A stretch of 64,000 nt of DNA from Xylanibacter ruminicola Ga6B6 (GCF_000687715.1 NZ_JHXD01000001.1:186001-250000), one strand, 5' to 3'. Positions 8,204 through 16,811 are shown, counted from the stretch's first letter. A program made the numbers and translations. The notes: generated by a model from the sequence alone, not told the origin.

Positions 8204-9865
8204 ATGCAAAAAAAAGAAATTCTACTACTGTCAGCAGCTACGCTGATGATGTTTACATCGTGTTCAAAACTTGGCGAATTATCAGCAGATAACTTCACCG
8301 TAACACCAAATCCACTCGAGACTCAAAAAGGTGCCGTTCCTGCAACTATCAACGGCCATTTCCCCGAGAAGTATATGAAAAAGAAGGCTGTAGTTACAGT
8401 CGTGCCCGAACTGCGCTATTCGAATGGTGTAGTTGAGAAGGGTACCACTGCCACTTTCCAGGGCGAGAGCGTGCGTGGTAACGATCAGACCATCAACTAC
8501 AAGATGGGTGGTAACTACACCATGAAGACCAGCTTTGCTTACGCTGGCGACAACAAGGCTGAGATGTTCCTCACATTCGATGCCCGCATTGGTAACAAGA
8601 AGATGGAGGTGCCTGCTGTTAAGGTGGCCGATGGCGTTATCGCTACCTCTGAGCTCTACAAGCAGACTATCCTGACTACTCAGGCTGCTGTAGCTCCCGA
8701 TGCTTATCAGCGTATCACTAAGAAGAAGTTGGATGCTAACATCAAGTTCCTCATCCAGCAGGCTAAGCTGCGTAAGAGCGAGCTCAAGAACAACTCGGTT
8801 CAGGAGTTTGTTCGTATGCTCAAGCAGATTAACAATGATCGCGAGAAGTTGAATCTCGACAATATCGAGGTTTCGGCCTATGCTTCGCCCGATGGCGGTT
8901 TCAGCATTAACGATAAGTTGGCTGGCGAGCGTCAGAAAGTTTCTGAGAAGTACGTAAATCAGGAGCTTAAGAAGATTAAGCTCGATGCCCCTGTTGATGC
9001 TAAGTACACTGCTCAGGACTGGGAGGGATTCCAGGAGTTGGTTAAGGCCAGCAACATTCAGGATAAGGAGGTTATCCTGCGCGTGCTCTCTATGTATAAG
9101 GATCCACAGGAGCGTGAGCAGCAGATCAAGAATATCTCAACCGCTTTCCGTGAGTTGGCTGATGGCGTTCTGCCTGAGCTGCGCCGTGCGCGTCTCACCA
9201 TCAACTACGAGACTATCGGACGTAGCGACGAGCAGATTTTGGAACAGCTCCAGAACGATGCTACCAAGCTGAGCATCGAGGAGATTCTGTATGGTGCAAC
9301 TCTGAAGACTAATGCCGATGAGAAAAAGCAGGTTTACATGACTGCCGCTAAGGTTTATCCTAACGACTATCGTGCTTACAACAACCTGGCTACCATCGAG
9401 TACGAGCAGGGTAACTACGAGGCTGCCAAGCAGTATCTGCAGAAGGCTACAAACGTGCCTGAGGCTAATGCGAACCTTGGTTTGCTGGCTCTGAAGGATG
9501 GCGACGTAGCTACCGCTGAGCGTTATATCGCTGCTGCTACCGATGCTAACGGACTGGCAGAGATTATGGGTAACCTGAACCTGGCTAAAGGCAACTATGC
9601 TCAGGCTGAGGAGAACTTTGCAGAGGTTTACTCAAACAGCGCTGTGCTGGCTCAGATCCTGAACCACGATTACGTATCTGCTGCTGTTACTCTGAAGTAC
9701 ATCAAGAACCCTGATGCTGTGTCAGAGTATCTGAAGGCACTGATGAGTGCCCGTATGGGTAACAATGCCGATGCTGCCGAGGCACTGAAGGAAGCCATCA
9801 AGAAGGATCCTGCTTTTGCCAAGTATGCAGCTAACGATATCGAACTGAAGAATATTGAGAAATAA
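8204..9865 (+). CDS. TPR-containing lipoprotein with an OmpA-like segment
   Basis: A 553-residue lipoprotein (signal ending MMFTSC, Cys near residue 20). After a beta-rich N-terminal half, the segment IEVSAYASPDGGFSINDKLAGERQ resembles the OmpA-type peptidoglycan-binding motif in which a sugar-contacting loop is followed by LAxxRA. The C-terminal 200 residues hold TPR-like repeats (YRAYNNLATIEYEQGNYEAAKQYLQKA and similar). It probably sits on the outer-membrane periplasmic face near the wall. Codon use is strongly biased (CTG, AAC, AAG), suggesting high expression. The exact function is not recognised. Confidence 0.75.
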   Translation: MQKKEILLLSAATLMMFTSCSKLGELSADNFTVTPNPLETQKGAVPATINGHFPEKYMKKKAVVTVVPELRYSNGVVEKGTTATFQGESVRGNDQTINYKMGGNYTMKTSFAYAGDNKAEMFLTFDARIGNKKMEVPAVKVADGVIATSELYKQTILTTQAAVAPDAYQRITKKKLDANIKFLIQQAKLRKSELKNNSVQEFVRMLKQINNDREKLNLDNIEVSAYASPDGGFSINDKLAGERQKVSEKYVNQELKKIKLDAPVDAKYTAQDWEGFQELVKASNIQDKEVILRVLSMYKDPQEREQQIKNISTAFRELADGVLPELRRARLTINYETIGRSDEQILEQLQNDATKLSIEEILYGATLKTNADEKKQVYMTAAKVYPNDYRAYNNLATIEYEQGNYEAAKQYLQKATNVPEANANLGLLALKDGDVATAERYIAAATDANGLAEIMGNLNLAKGNYAQAEENFAEVYSNSAVLAQILNHDYVSAAVTLKYIKNPDAVSEYLKALMSARMGNNADAAEALKEAIKKDPAFAKYAANDIELKNIEK

Positions 9866-9868
9866 ATA

Positions 9869-10870
9869 ATGAAAAAGACGTGTCTCCTTGCTCTTGTAGC
9901 AGCATTCTTACTGTGCTCTTGTGGCGATGGCCAGAAGAAGTTTAAGATAGAGGGCAGTTTTAAGGGCTTCAATCAAGGAGAACTCTACGTCTATGGGCTT
10001 AATTGCGCCCAAAAACTGGATACCATCGGAGTGTGTAGGGGTGAGTTTACCTATAAGGCCGACATCACCGAACCTACTACACTCATCGTGGTGTTCCCTA
10101 ACTTCTCTGAGATTCCTGTTTTTGCTGAGCCTGGCGTTACCATCACCATGGAAGGCGACGCTGTTCACCTGAAGGAAACGGAAGTTAAGGGCACCAATAT
10201 CAACAAAGAAATGACGGCATTCCGCCTGAAAACCAGTGCGATGATGCCCCCAGGTGTGAAAGGCACAGCTACGCAGTATATTTACGAGCGTCCTGAGTCG
10301 CCTATCTGCACTTATCTGCTTACCAAATATTTTGTAATGGTGCCTAATCCCGACTATGATAATATACAGAAGTTGGGAAATATGATTATGAAGGCTCAGC
10401 CCGATAATAAGGAGGTGGCTGCCCTCTTGAAGAAATTAGGTACCTTACGCGCTGTTAAGCAGGGCGCACATCTGCCTTCATTCTCGGCCAAAGGATTGAA
10501 AGGCGAGACTGTATCGTCGGCCGATCTTAATGGCAAGGTAAATGTAATCAGTCTCTGGTCTTCGTGGAACTACGAGAGCATAAGCATTCAGGGACTATTG
10601 GCACGCATGCAGCGTGATAACCCTGGCAAGCTGAAGGTGGTGAGCATCAGCGTGGATGGCAGTGTGAAAGACTGTCAGCATATCGTGGATCGCGACTCCG
10701 TAAAATGGAGCACCATTTGCGATGGGCGCATGTGGGAGTCGCCTATACTGCAACAGTTAGGTATGACTTATCTGCCTGATAACATTGTTATCGACAGTCA
10801 AGGCAAGATAGTGGCACGCACGCTGAACTATCAGGATCTGACCAATAAAATCAAGGAATTAATCGAATAA
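9869..10870 (+). CDS. Thioredoxin-like lipoprotein without redox cysteines
   Basis: A 333-residue lipoprotein (lipobox LLCSC) with an N-terminal DUF4369-like beta domain (KIEGSFKGFNQGELYVYG) and a C-terminal TlpA/AhpC-type thioredoxin fold (residues about 200-333). The active-site position reads LWSSWNYESIS instead of the usual WASWCGPC, so both catalytic cysteines are missing, while the cis-Pro region MTYLPDNIVIDSQGKIVAR is kept. It is therefore unlikely to be a thiol-disulfide enzyme and may bind a partner or substrate. It follows the TPR lipoprotein by three bases and precedes comM by three bases. Confidence 0.8.
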   Translation: MKKTCLLALVAAFLLCSCGDGQKKFKIEGSFKGFNQGELYVYGLNCAQKLDTIGVCRGEFTYKADITEPTTLIVVFPNFSEIPVFAEPGVTITMEGDAVHLKETEVKGTNINKEMTAFRLKTSAMMPPGVKGTATQYIYERPESPICTYLLTKYFVMVPNPDYDNIQKLGNMIMKAQPDNKEVAALLKKLGTLRAVKQGAHLPSFSAKGLKGETVSSADLNGKVNVISLWSSWNYESISIQGLLARMQRDNPGKLKVVSISVDGSVKDCQHIVDRDSVKWSTICDGRMWESPILQQLGMTYLPDNIVIDSQGKIVARTLNYQDLTNKIKELIE

Positions 10871-10873
10871 ACA

Positions 10874-11803
10874 ATGCTTGTTAAAACCTATAGTGCAGCC
10901 GTTACCGCACTCGAAGCAACCACCATAACCATCGAGGTTAATCTGACAAGAGGCACTTCGTTCCACTTGTCTGGTTTGGCCGACACCGCAGTTAAAGAGA
11001 GTTACGACCGTATTCGCGCAGCTATCGAGAATATTGGTTATAAAGCCCCAACAGCCGATTTGACAATTAATATGAGTCCTGCCGACATCCGTAAAGAGGG
11101 TAGTGGCTACGACTTGCCATTGGCTATCGGTATATTATCTGCCTACAGTAAGGTAGAGGAAGATGCGCTGAAGGATTATATGATGGTGGGCGAGTTGGGC
11201 TTGGATGGCAAACTGAAACCCGTAAGTGGTGTGCTGTCGGTAGCCATCCGTGCACGCAAGGAGAAATTTAAAGGTCTGATTGTGCCCAAGGAGAATGTGC
11301 GCGAGGCAGCCGTAGTAAATCAGCTTGAGGTGTATGGCATGGAAAATATTGCCGATGTTATCGCTTTTTTGAACGGTGGCGAGAACTGCGAACCTACCAT
11401 TGTTGATACACGTAAGGAGTTTTACGCTCACCAGTATGCCTTTGATCTTGACTTTGCCGATGTGCGAGGTCAGGAGAGCGTGAAGCGTGCTTTGGAGGTA
11501 GCTGCTGCTGGTGGGCACAATGTGATACTGATTGGTCCTCCAGGAAGCGGTAAGTCGATGATGGCCAAGCGTCTGCCTAGTATCTTGCCGCCATTGTCGC
11601 TGGCCGAGAGCTTAGAAACTACCCAGATACACTCTGTGGCAGGCATCCTGCCCAGTGGTACCTCACTGATATCACAACGTCCTTTCCGCAGTCCGCACCA
11701 CACCATATCGCAGGTGGCTATGACGGGTGGTACGCAGAAAGCGCAGCCTGGTGAGGTGAGCCTGGCCCATAATGGGGTGCTCTTTTGCAATGGGATGATT
11801 TAA
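10874..11803 (+). pseudogene. comM: comM/yifB AAA+ ATPase, 5' part (split by mobile element)
   Basis: N-terminal part of the Mg-chelatase-like AAA+ protein ComM/YifB, whose characterised homologues are hexameric branch-migration helicases used in natural transformation. It contains the N-terminal subdomain, the linker and Walker A (GPPGSGKSMMAK, near residue 221), but the frame leaves host sequence at 11787 in the middle of Walker B (GVLF-C) and ends after the foreign residues NGMI. Without the second Walker B acidic residues, sensor and C-terminal domains the product cannot be an active ATPase. The missing part resumes at 24530. Joining 10874-11787 to 24530-25157 gives 513 codons in frame. 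Confidence 0.93.
11783..11787. other. attL core (TTTTG)
   Basis: Left copy of the five bases shared by both junctions. Left flank is host comM (GGGGTGCTC), right flank is element (CAATGGGATG). Confidence 0.8.
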
Positions 11804-11847
11804 CAATAATTACATAAAGAAATTACTACCTTTTTGTTTGTTTTTTG

Positions 11848-11880
11848 TATCTTTGCATCCGTAATCATTGAACTAGTTAA
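11848..11880 (+). promoter_or_regulatory. Recombinase promoter with shared leader module (copy 1)
   Basis: -7 box TATCTTTG at 11848-11855, continuing into a leader TTTGCATCCGTAAT...AACTA that recurs at 23757-23789 with 27 of 33 positions identical. The ATG of the recombinase follows two bases after the module. Confidence 0.6.
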
Positions 11881-11882
11881 GG

Positions 11883-13961
11883 ATGGCAAAGAAACAACGT
11901 GCAGCACTCATTTGTCGAGTTAGTACACCTCAACAGATTAAATTAGGGTTGGAAAGTCAAGTGGCAGTCCTTAAAAAACGTGCCATTAAGGACGGTTACG
12001 AGGTAACTGATGAACTAATCTTTCAAGAACAGATAAGTGGTCTTGATGCAAAGAAGCCAATCCGTAAGAGTTTGCAAGACCTTATGGATGCAGTAGAAGA
12101 ACACAAGGTAGATGTTTGTTACACATTTGAGCTCACAAGAATTTCACGTGACCCATACAACTTGGTAGAACGTGTCAAGTGGTTTACTGACCGCAAAATC
12201 CCTATGTATATCTATGATGCAGAAATGTGGACTTTAGATAGGGAAACCAAAGAAGAACTAGAAGAAACTACTAGTTACGTATTTGGTGCGGCAACCTATG
12301 GAAAAGTTGAAATCAGAAAAATGAAGGAACGTACAATGCGAGGAAGAAATGAAGTCGCTAAAGAAGGTATGTACGTAGGTCATTTAAGCGATGGTTACTG
12401 TGTGGTTAAAACTGAGCGAGGAAAAGAAATTAGAGTAGATGAAGATAGAGAAGAAGTTATTCATAAAATCTTTGACCTATACACTCAAGGAAATACTATT
12501 GACCGAATAGCGGAGTATCTTAACACTAACAATATACCTTCTGCTAACAGTTATAGACTCAATTCACCCAAGTTTAAAGGGTATCAAGAAACATACCGTA
12601 GAAAAGGCTCAGTTGTACCAATTAAAAGAGTAGGTATTAAATGGCAAGGTTCTACCATTTCTAACTATCTACATAACAAATGGTACATGGGTGAAAGAAC
12701 GTATAACAAGCAAACTTACTACATAGAACCAATCATAAGTACGGAGCAATGGAGAGTTGTATCTGCAATGTTAGAGCGTAATGCTATAAGCTTTCGTTCA
12801 AAAAAAGAAAGCACCAAACACCCTTACTTGTTAAGCGGTTTGCTGTTTTGTGGGAACTGTGGGAGGCGAATGTACGGTCATTTCACTGGTCTAAATAACC
12901 ACTACTATTGTTCATCGGTGGAAGAAGGTGTAAAATGTGGTTTAAGAGGCGTGTCTAAAGAAAATATTGAAGCAGCAGTAGCACTAGTGGTTAAGCAAAA
13001 AGGTGGACTTGATGTTGTGGAGGGGAAAGAAGGTGTAGTAAGCAACTTTTTCAAAGTTAGTCCTAAAGAAGAAAAGAGGTTAAAAGAGGAGATTAAGACT
13101 AACAACAAACTTATAGCAGAATATGAAAAGAAGTCAGACGAACTTGATAAGAACTATGCAGAAGCGGTTAAGCAAACTGTAAAACATGCTGATGATAAGA
13201 ATAGGGTAGCCGTATATGAATCCATGATAGCTGAGATAGAAGATGAGAAAATAAACTTAAACAACAAGAAATACAGATTAACTCAACAGAACATTTTAAA
13301 CACTAAGAAACTGAATGTAGGTTCTAATGCAGACAAGATTCTCACAAAGTTGATGGATGAACGTAATTTATCTACATTAAGAGAATTGTTTGTAACTGTA
13401 ATTGAGAAGGTACATGTGTTTAACCTAACCCCAAGTATTAATGTAATTATAATCAATTTTGTTGATGGTACTAAAGAGTGTTTTCTGTATTCTTATAGAC
13501 TGATGAAACAGAAAATCAAAATCTTTACTCGTAGTCTGTTCTATTATGACATGAGGGATAATGTATTGAGGTACAAAGATAGTTCTGTAATAGTAGATGC
13601 AAAAGAACTGATTAAGACCGACCCACTGCTAATACCGTTTGAACGTCTAGAGGAGTTAACAGATAAAGCCAAGGAACAAGATGCAAAATATAAGGAATGG
13701 AGAAAGAAGTATAACACTGGTTTGCCTACCACAGTCCCTTATGTGGTGAAGGATGAAACTTATAAGGAAATCTCCCTAAAGAAGAAACACCTTTACAATA
13801 GAAAGTATAAAATAAAGAAGCATAAGAAACTGACTAGTGAAGAAAAGAAACAAATGTTAGCAGAGATTGATAAAGAACTAGCTTTCTTGTCTGCCAAGGT
13901 TAAGTATTTGAATAGAGAAGAAGCCGTTAAGGAGTATAGAAAACAAAAGGGTAATCGGTGA
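11883..13961 (+). CDS. Large serine recombinase (integrase) of the element
   Basis: A 692-residue large serine recombinase, the likely enzyme for integration into comM. The N-terminal resolvase domain has RAALICRVSTPQQ with the nucleophilic Ser near residue 14, followed by the recombinase domain (residues about 165-300), a zinc ribbon with CGNCGRRMYGH...CSSVEEGVKCG (residues about 320-355) and a long coiled coil (about 385-480), the standard architecture. The C-terminal extension of about 150 residues, rich in Lys/Glu, is longer than in many family members. The start ATG sits right after the promoter module. It reads away from attL into the element. Confidence 0.95.
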   Translation: MAKKQRAALICRVSTPQQIKLGLESQVAVLKKRAIKDGYEVTDELIFQEQISGLDAKKPIRKSLQDLMDAVEEHKVDVCYTFELTRISRDPYNLVERVKWFTDRKIPMYIYDAEMWTLDRETKEELEETTSYVFGAATYGKVEIRKMKERTMRGRNEVAKEGMYVGHLSDGYCVVKTERGKEIRVDEDREEVIHKIFDLYTQGNTIDRIAEYLNTNNIPSANSYRLNSPKFKGYQETYRRKGSVVPIKRVGIKWQGSTISNYLHNKWYMGERTYNKQTYYIEPIISTEQWRVVSAMLERNAISFRSKKESTKHPYLLSGLLFCGNCGRRMYGHFTGLNNHYYCSSVEEGVKCGLRGVSKENIEAAVALVVKQKGGLDVVEGKEGVVSNFFKVSPKEEKRLKEEIKTNNKLIAEYEKKSDELDKNYAEAVKQTVKHADDKNRVAVYESMIAEIEDEKINLNNKKYRLTQQNILNTKKLNVGSNADKILTKLMDERNLSTLRELFVTVIEKVHVFNLTPSINVIIINFVDGTKECFLYSYRLMKQKIKIFTRSLFYYDMRDNVLRYKDSSVIVDAKELIKTDPLLIPFERLEELTDKAKEQDAKYKEWRKKYNTGLPTTVPYVVKDETYKEISLKKKHLYNRKYKIKKHKKLTSEEKKQMLAEIDKELAFLSAKVKYLNREEAVKEYRKQKGNR

Positions 13962-13983
13962 TGTGGTTAGGGGTAGCTACTGA

Positions 13984-14003
13984 GGTAGCCCAATAGGGCC
14001 ACC
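13984..14003 (+). terminator. Hairpin after the recombinase gene
   Basis: GGTAGCCC-AATA-GGGCCACC forms an eight-position stem with one mismatch, 22 bases after the recombinase stop. There is no T-run, so termination activity is uncertain. Confidence 0.4.
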
Positions 14004-14013
14004 ACCCATCTAT

Positions 14014-14123
14014 GTCCTCCTTCATTTCAAAGCACAAATTGAAAAATTCACCAATTCATGACATCTGTTGGTTAAATTCTGGAGGACCTCCATTGGAATC
14101 TCTGAGGGGGTCCTCCTTCATTT
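14014..14123. repeat. Direct repeat and hairpin between two convergent genes
   Basis: GTCCTCCTTCATTT occurs at 14014-14027 and 14110-14123. GGAGGACC at 14081-14088 pairs perfectly with GGTCCTCC at 14109-14116, and its first seven bases could instead pair with the first repeat copy. The interval 13962-14221 contains no convincing gene. The structure may terminate the minus-strand gene ending at 14222 or be part of a recombination or replication site. Confidence 0.5.
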
Positions 14124-14221
14124 TGCCTAGGAAGTATATTGTTGAGGCTTGGTATAAGGATGTTTTTAGAGCCGTAGAGCCGTTTTCTCGCCTAGGAGGT
14201 ATAACTATCCACCTTGCAGAA

Positions 14222-15157
14222 CTAATGCTGCAGAGAACCGTAATTTTGAACTACAGATAGGTACTCAGATATTTCCATTTCATCTGGAATCAGTTTTGTT
14301 TTCTTGTCTCTCAATGCAGAGCCTACCACTTTGTTCATCTTTTCAATAACCGTTGGACTTGTATCTTCATGGCTATCTAAATACTCACTTCCACTTTGAG
14401 ATAGTCTATTCTTGATGTTCCTAAATTGCTCTAGTGTTCTTACACTCTCTAGTTCCTTGAGATAAGGACTTATGACTTGAAACCACTGTTGGTATTGTTC
14501 ATCTTCGCTTGGTATATGTGTTTCTTCAATCTTAATAGCTTTCTCCATAAGAGATTCCGTAAGGGTTTGTTGAGATTCTGTAAGACTTTCTACTATCTCA
14601 AGTTCCTTATTGCCCTCAGTTTTTTCTATATTATTTAATATATTATTCTCTTTATCTAATTCTTTATCTATATCTTCTTCTGTACTGTAATTCTTACCTT
14701 CAATTACTGTAATTCTCTCTACTAGTCTTTTTACAGTAATCTCAAGTTCTTTGATTCTATTGGTCATTTCAACAATCTGTTTACTGTAATCATTACTGTG
14801 ATTGTCTATTTCCTTTTTACAGTTATCATCAATTGGTGTTCTACAGTAATCGACTATCAACTTCTGATTAATTCGGTACAGTGATGCACCATCTTTTCTT
14901 GAACCACTTTTTCTTTCAATGAAACCCAACATAACTAGTTTATTAACGGCTGCAATCAATGTCTTTTCTTGAACGTCACAATCATTGCACAAGTCCTTAT
15001 TAGAACGGTAGAAGTAGCCATCTTTCTTTACTATCTCAAGACCGTTGTAAATAACCAACTGACCTAGTACGACCTTTTGTTTAGTTGTCAGTTCTTTAGA
15101 TTCTCTTAGGCTAGGGGGCAGAACCTCTAGTAATTCTTCATTAGTGTAATTTACCAT
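14222..15157 (-). CDS. Winged-helix protein, replication-initiator-like
   Basis: A 311-residue protein. Residues about 20-115 form a helix-turn-helix/winged-helix pattern (LTTKQKVVLGQLVIY...YFYRSNKDLCNDCDVQEKTLIAAVNKLVMLGFIERKSG) like the N-terminal domain of plasmid/phage initiators and DnaD-type primosome proteins. A long coiled coil rich in Glu/Lys/Ile follows (about 140-230), then a C-terminal helical region (YQQWFQVISPYLKELESVRTLEQFRNIKNRLSQSG). No catalytic motif was seen. The leader contains interleaved inverted repeats and the upstream spacer is very AT-rich, both in keeping with replication control. A transcriptional regulator is the alternative. Confidence 0.55.
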   Translation of the reverse strand: MVNYTNEELLEVLPPSLRESKELTTKQKVVLGQLVIYNGLEIVKKDGYFYRSNKDLCNDCDVQEKTLIAAVNKLVMLGFIERKSGSRKDGASLYRINQKLIVDYCRTPIDDNCKKEIDNHSNDYSKQIVEMTNRIKELEITVKRLVERITVIEGKNYSTEEDIDKELDKENNILNNIEKTEGNKELEIVESLTESQQTLTESLMEKAIKIEETHIPSEDEQYQQWFQVISPYLKELESVRTLEQFRNIKNRLSQSGSEYLDSHEDTSPTVIEKMNKVVGSALRDKKTKLIPDEMEISEYLSVVQNYGSLQH

Positions 15158-15184
15158 AACTAATTTAGTTTAATCTTATTATTT

Positions 15185-15256
15185 TCATCTATTGAGCGGT
15201 TTTTAATTAAAGGTTGATGGGGAAGATTAAACCGCTCAGATGAAACCCCATCAACC
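15185..15256 (-). promoter_or_regulatory. Interleaved inverted repeats (pseudoknot topology) in leader of the initiator-like gene
   Basis: Stem 1: TCATCT (15185-15190) plus GAGCGGTTT (15194-15202) pair with AAACCGCTC (15229-15237) plus AGATGA (15238-15243), with a three-base bulge. Stem 2: GGTTGATGGGG (15212-15222) pairs perfectly with CCCCATCAACC (15246-15256). The arms alternate A-B-A'-B', so the RNA can form a pseudoknot or two mutually exclusive hairpins. The block ends 28 bases before the ATG at 15157. Confidence 0.75.
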
Positions 15257-15336
15257 CATTCACAGATGTAATCATCAACTTAATAAAGATTCTCTATCAG
15301 AGTTTTTCAAGTATTATATAAAACATCGGCTCAATG

Positions 15337-15344
15337 CAAATATA
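15337..15344 (-). promoter_or_regulatory. -7 box for the initiator-like gene
   Basis: On the minus strand TATATTTG, giving a predicted leader of about 170 bases that contains the interleaved repeats. The 304-base gap 15158-15461 otherwise holds AT-rich sequence and the small hairpin CTCT-ATC-AGAG near 15290. Confidence 0.5.
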
Positions 15345-15461
15345 TAGAAAATTATCGAAAAAAGCAAATATTTCTAGGATTATTTCTAAAATGCCATATA
15401 TTTATGAATATAATTCAAAGATAATTCATGTAATAATTATATCTATAAATTGAAAAGTAAT

Positions 15462-15785
15462 ATGAACGATACGAATAACAATCAGAATCCAAGTACACGA
15501 CCATCAAGAAAGGGAATTTTGAATCCGATGGCAAATCGGTCACATTCTTTACAGAGTCGCCAAAAAATGAGCCAATCTCACAAGAATTATTGGGCAAAGG
15601 TTCATCAACAACAGCAAGCCAATAGTGGAATGACAATGGACGAATTTCTAGGGAACAATAAGGATTTGGATATTAAGGGTTATATCAAGTCACTGATGCA
15701 AAAAGAGGGATTACTTAAAGAAATAATCAGAGAAGAAATTAACAAGTTGTATGACACCAAGTTACGTAATACGTCAGAAATATAA
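15462..15785 (+). CDS. Small Asn/Gln-rich hypothetical protein
   Basis: A 107-residue protein starting MNDTNNNQNPS. The first 60 residues are polar and basic with several Ser-Arg pairs and likely disordered; the last 45 form a charged helix (GYIKSLMQKEGLLKEIIREEINKLYDTKL). A TTG codon four codons upstream could also serve, but ATG is preferred. It is the first plus-strand gene after the AT-rich spacer and overlaps the next small gene by 35 bases. It is not recognised; the layout resembles accessory DNA-binding proteins of plasmids. Confidence 0.5.
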   Translation: MNDTNNNQNPSTRPSRKGILNPMANRSHSLQSRQKMSQSHKNYWAKVHQQQQANSGMTMDEFLGNNKDLDIKGYIKSLMQKEGLLKEIIREEINKLYDTKLRNTSEI

Positions 15786-15945
15786 AGACCTAGTTAAGAG
15801 ATACGAGAACGAGAAAGACCTTGCAACAAAGATTGAAATGAAACATAGGTTTATTCATTGGATGAAAGTCTATTATGTTGAATTAACCGATGCAGAAATT
15901 GAGTACCTTCAAACTTTTATCTGCAAGGTTAACTTTTATGACTAG
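15751..15945 (+). CDS. Small hypothetical protein
   Basis: A 64-residue, mostly helical, charged protein (MTPSYVIRQKYKDLVKRYENEKD...). Its ATG lies inside the preceding gene in another frame, which suggests translational coupling. A GC-containing inverted repeat GGGAGGCTATTTTAAGCCTCC-like hairpin with a T-run follows at about 15951-15980. No family recognised. Confidence 0.5.
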   Translation: MTPSYVIRQKYKDLVKRYENEKDLATKIEMKHRFIHWMKVYYVELTDAEIEYLQTFICKVNFYD

Positions 15946-15950
15946 TTTAT

Positions 15951-15980
15951 TGGGAGGCTATTTTAAGCCTCCTTTTTTGT
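15951..15980 (+). terminator. Intrinsic terminator after the two small genes
   Basis: GGAGGCT-ATTTTA-AGCCTCC followed immediately by TTTTTTG: a seven-base perfect stem and a T-run. Confidence 0.85.
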
Positions 15981-16115
15981 TGAAATTCACACGCACGGTA
16001 GGTTTGTGGGAATAGCCACAAAAAGCCAAGAAATGCCTAAATAAAGGCAATTCCAACGATTTTACTAGTCAAAACAAACGCTTTGGTGCGTTTATCTTCT
16101 ACTATAATTTTATAA

Positions 16116-16289
16116 TCAGATGTAACCATCTTCTTTCATTTTAGCCCTCACAGCATCATTGATATACGTATTTCGCTTAACGTCACTAGGTAAGGCACTA
16201 AACAAGTCTGATGACATTTTGTAGTGTATATCAACGGTTGTTACACCAGTTGAAGGTCTGCCCCTACGCTTCTTTTCTTCTGTATTCAT
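16116..16289 (-). CDS. Ribbon-helix-helix DNA-binding protein
   Basis: A 57-residue protein. After an AT-hook-like basic stretch (KKRRGRPSTG) come a beta strand (VTTVDIHYKMS) and two helices (SDLFSALPSDV, RNTYINDAVRAKMKE), the CopG/Arc ribbon-helix-helix plan. The Met at 16289 is chosen because the minus-strand -7 box TACCTTTG (16314 to 16307) lies inside the longer frame. Its promoter region carries the AGTGTACACT palindrome, so it is probably autoregulated and also controls the divergent gene at 16485. Confidence 0.75.
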   Translation of the reverse strand: MNTEEKKRRGRPSTGVTTVDIHYKMSSDLFSALPSDVKRNTYINDAVRAKMKEDGYI

Positions 16290-16330
16290 ATCTTTAGAAT
16301 TTTCTGCAAAGGTAAGCATTATTTTTATAA

Positions 16331-16414
16331 AGTGTACACTTTAAATGTTAATGAAATTTAAGTGTACACTTATATTCAAAAACAATCTTAAAAACGAATA
16401 TAAAAGTGTACACT
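16331..16414. promoter_or_regulatory. Three AGTGTACACT operators between divergent promoters
   Basis: Perfect 10-bp palindromes at 16331-16340, 16361-16370 and 16405-16414. The first lies exactly 16 bases upstream of the minus-strand -7 box (16314-16307), and the third exactly 16 bases upstream of the plus-strand -7 box TATCTTTG (16431-16438), so each outer copy covers a -33 region. The likely ligand is the ribbon-helix-helix protein encoded next to them. Confidence 0.85.
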
Positions 16415-16484
16415 TTAAATATATTATTTGTATCTTTGCAATGTCAAACAGATAGTAATATTAACAATTTAAAAAGTATCAGTT

Positions 16485-16757
16485 ATGTGGGGCATCTATT
16501 TCAAAGTAAACGGCAAAGGTCAGTATAAGAACTATATGGATGGTACTTATGCAGAAATGAAGAAGGTATCTGATGATTTAATCAGCAGAGCAACCGCAAA
16601 GGGTTTCAAGATGGTTAGACGTGCTCAAGGTACTGGTGGTGTATTCCTCACTTATTCAAACGGTACAACTAAAGTAGAATTGGTCTATGTAGAGACTGAG
16701 AGAGATAGAAAGTGGCTAGCATTCTACGACAAGTGCCAAGCAGAGCGTGAGGCATAA
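16485..16757 (+). CDS. Small hypothetical protein of the element
   Basis: A 90-residue protein (MWGIYFKVNGKGQYKNYMDGTYAEMKK...), alpha/beta by pattern, soluble. No family recognised. It is expressed from the operator-controlled promoter 47 bases upstream and is followed 54 bases later by an SH3-barrel protein gene; both genes have similar leaders (TTAACAATTTA, ATCAGATAG). Confidence 0.65.
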   Translation: MWGIYFKVNGKGQYKNYMDGTYAEMKKVSDDLISRATAKGFKMVRRAQGTGGVFLTYSNGTTKVELVYVETERDRKWLAFYDKCQAEREA

Positions 16758-16811
16758 GAGAACAAAGCAGCATTATAAGTTTAACAATTTAATCAGATAG
16801 GAGATTTAGTT

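Noticed and set aside
14012..14260. An 82-codon plus-strand open frame after the integrase
   Set aside because: It covers the direct repeat and hairpin, has no promoter, a composition unlike a protein, and overlaps the end of the opposite gene.
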